NCBI GenBank assembly: GCA_019634575.1
Contig: JAHCAY010000001.1
Span: 2,790,001-2,854,000, forward strand
DNA: 64,000 nucleotides
Reading direction: 5' to 3'
Origin: Candidatus Didemnitutus sp.
GTDB lineage: Bacteria; Verrucomicrobiota; Verrucomicrobiia; Opitutales; Opitutaceae
Within the stretch, counting starts at the first letter, position 1. Each line of letters opens with the position of its first letter. The notes below the pieces were generated by a model. It did no database searches. It saw nothing but the letters and a program-made list of their open reading frames with translations, and was not told the origin of the DNA. The translations under genes and the position numbers were made by a program. This document shows, piece after piece, positions 63,029-64,000 of the stretch.

Positions 63029-63867
63029 CGAGGAATCCCCTGCGAAGGGCCCTTGGGTTTGAGCGTCGGCAGCGGCCGCGCAGACGGAGCGTTTGGCTCG
63101 TCAGGCCCGCGGGATGGCCGAATCGGATTTTGCGGTGGATCCAGCTCTGAGCCGATCGAGTGGTAGACGGCGGGGTTGGGAATGATCTCAGCCAAGCTCA
63201 GCTGGACGGCGTGCGCGTAGCTGATGTGGGCGGCGATGAGGTGCCGGTAAGGTTTCGCGCCGGCCTTGGCCTCTTTCACGACGTCGCCGGCGAAGTCGAG
63301 ATCGTGGCCGAGGAGGTAGCGCTCGAATTGTGCGGCGAAGCGGACGCCGGAGGCTTCGATCGCGGCGGTTCGGGTATGTAGTTCGATGACCAAATCGGTC
63401 GGAACAACCAGAGCCCGAACCGGGTTTCCGCCGGATTTGAGCGGCACCGGCGTCTGAGAGTAGAGCAAAACGTGATGATGCCGGGTGGCCTCGCGATGGC
63501 GCTTCAACTGATCGAATCGGATCTCGGCGTATTTCTCTTTGCCCGATTCCGCGTAGGAGCGCTTGGCCTCGAGGGAGGTGAAACCGATGAGGGTTTTCCC
63601 CGGAGAGAGCGTGAGTTTCACGAGAATTCCGATGTCGCCGTAGATTTTCTCCTCACCGCCGATGAAATCGTAGCAATCGAAGAGCACGCGGGCGCCACCG
63701 ACGGTGGAAATCGCCTGAGTGGCGAACGCGAGTTTCAGCTCGACGAGCAATGCGGCAGTGAGCGGGGGTTCGCGTCGCCACACACCTGTGACGGCGTATT
63801 TCGCCAACGCGTCTTCGACGACTTGCTCGAGCGTTTCGGGAGTGGGTTGGGATGGAACGGTGCTCAT
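63025..63867 (-). CDS. Hypothetical protein, possible PD-(D/E)xK nuclease fold
   Basis: 280 residues. YGDIGILVKL followed by GFTSLEAKRSY matches the Asp...ExK spacing of PD-(D/E)xK nucleases, then KYAEIRFDQLKRH forms a helix. The C-terminus is Pro-rich. No named family was recognised. Overlaps hsdM and rhuM by 4 bases each, so it belongs to the restriction operon. Confidence 0.7.
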   Translation of the reverse strand: MSTVPSQPTPETLEQVVEDALAKYAVTGVWRREPPLTAALLVELKLAFATQAISTVGGARVLFDCYDFIGGEEKIYGDIGILVKLTLSPGKTLIGFTSLEAKRSYAESGKEKYAEIRFDQLKRHREATRHHHVLLYSQTPVPLKSGGNPVRALVVPTDLVIELHTRTAAIEASGVRFAAQFERYLLGHDLDFAGDVVKEAKAGAKPYRHLIAAHISYAHAVQLSLAEIIPNPAVYHSIGSELDPPQNPIRPSRGPDEPNAPSARPLPTLKPKGPSQGIPR

Positions 63868-64000
63868 AGTCCGAGTTCCTTGAGGTAGCTGTCCATTTTC
63901 CGGCGGACGGCGTCGAGGTCGTGTTCGAGGGTGGCGATTTCCTGTTTCACGGCGGCGAGGTCGATCTCGGCTTCCTCCTCGAAGGTGTCCACGTAGCGCG
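63864..64000 (-). CDS. hsdM: Type I restriction-modification methyltransferase, C-terminal end
   Basis: Only the last 44 residues are in the window: RYVDTFEEEAEIDLAAVKQE, then a coiled-coil-like EHDLDAVRRKMDSYLKELGL. This is the characteristic HsdM C-terminus that contacts HsdS. The stop overlaps the next start as ATGA. The start and the catalytic domain lie beyond the window edge. Confidence 0.88.
   Translation of the reverse strand, partial: RYVDTFEEEAEIDLAAVKQEIATLEHDLDAVRRKMDSYLKELGL

Overview
The window is GC-rich, densely coded bacterial chromosome. The gene content suggests a verrucomicrobium of the Opitutaceae type: a TonB receptor of the Xanthomonas/Caulobacter subclass beside a modular secreted amylase, DUF5069, PadR plus a large MacB/FtsX-type permease, small conserved membrane proteins and a rhamnogalacturonan-type esterase. 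This taxonomic call is inference from gene types, not from a marker tree.

Layout. 1-5.9 kb: an outer-membrane TonB-dependent receptor (cut by the window edge) divergent from a secreted GH13 amylase fused to an esterase, probably an alpha-glucan uptake locus. 5.9-10.7 kb: a tightly coupled minus-strand operon of SGNH/TPR protein, NodU/CmcH carbamoyltransferase, SxtJ-like and DUF5989 membrane proteins, probably a surface glycan or lipid modification module. 11.2-17.2 kb: a three-gene plus-strand operon of a TerB-N/TerB-C membrane protein, a BrxD-like P-loop ATPase and an Lhr/BrxHI-like helicase, the best candidate here for a little-described defence or stress system. 17.3-22.4 kb: an NtrC-type regulator, a secreted protein of unknown function, a histidine kinase and a CheY-like receiver. 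22.5-26.3 kb: galM, an orphan PAAR-like protein, a possible gene remnant, a secreted TIM-barrel glycosidase and a small membrane protein.

26.4-39 kb holds housekeeping and regulatory genes (gnd, a DUF4143 ATPase beside an AT-rich patch, AraC regulator/PEBP/cupin, dnaN, pssA, a RelE-like protein, an EF-hand protein, ilvA, ric). 39-55.9 kb holds PadR and its permease, a nitrilase-family hydrolase, a Sel1-repeat protein, a MarR/DoxX divergent pair with twin operators, methyltransferases, an EamA exporter, an ECF sigma factor with its DGPF partner, and several small proteins.

55.9-64 kb is a minus-strand type I restriction-modification island: hsdM (cut by the edge), a possible PD-(D/E)xK protein, rhuM, hsdS, a tRNA 3'-end-like fragment and an intrinsic terminator, then a NYN-domain protein, hsdR and a YgjP-type metallopeptidase. 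Most junctions overlap by 4 to 8 bases, so translation is probably coupled.

Scattered across intergenic gaps, and once inside the amylase gene, are short palindromic REP-like repeats of two families: A, with an ACCCGCGCCCGGAGG...GGGCTACC core, and B, with a TGTAGGCAGCG...CGCGCC core. Several sharp palindromes, probably operators or terminators, lie near ric/padR, marR/doxX and the DUF1643 gene.
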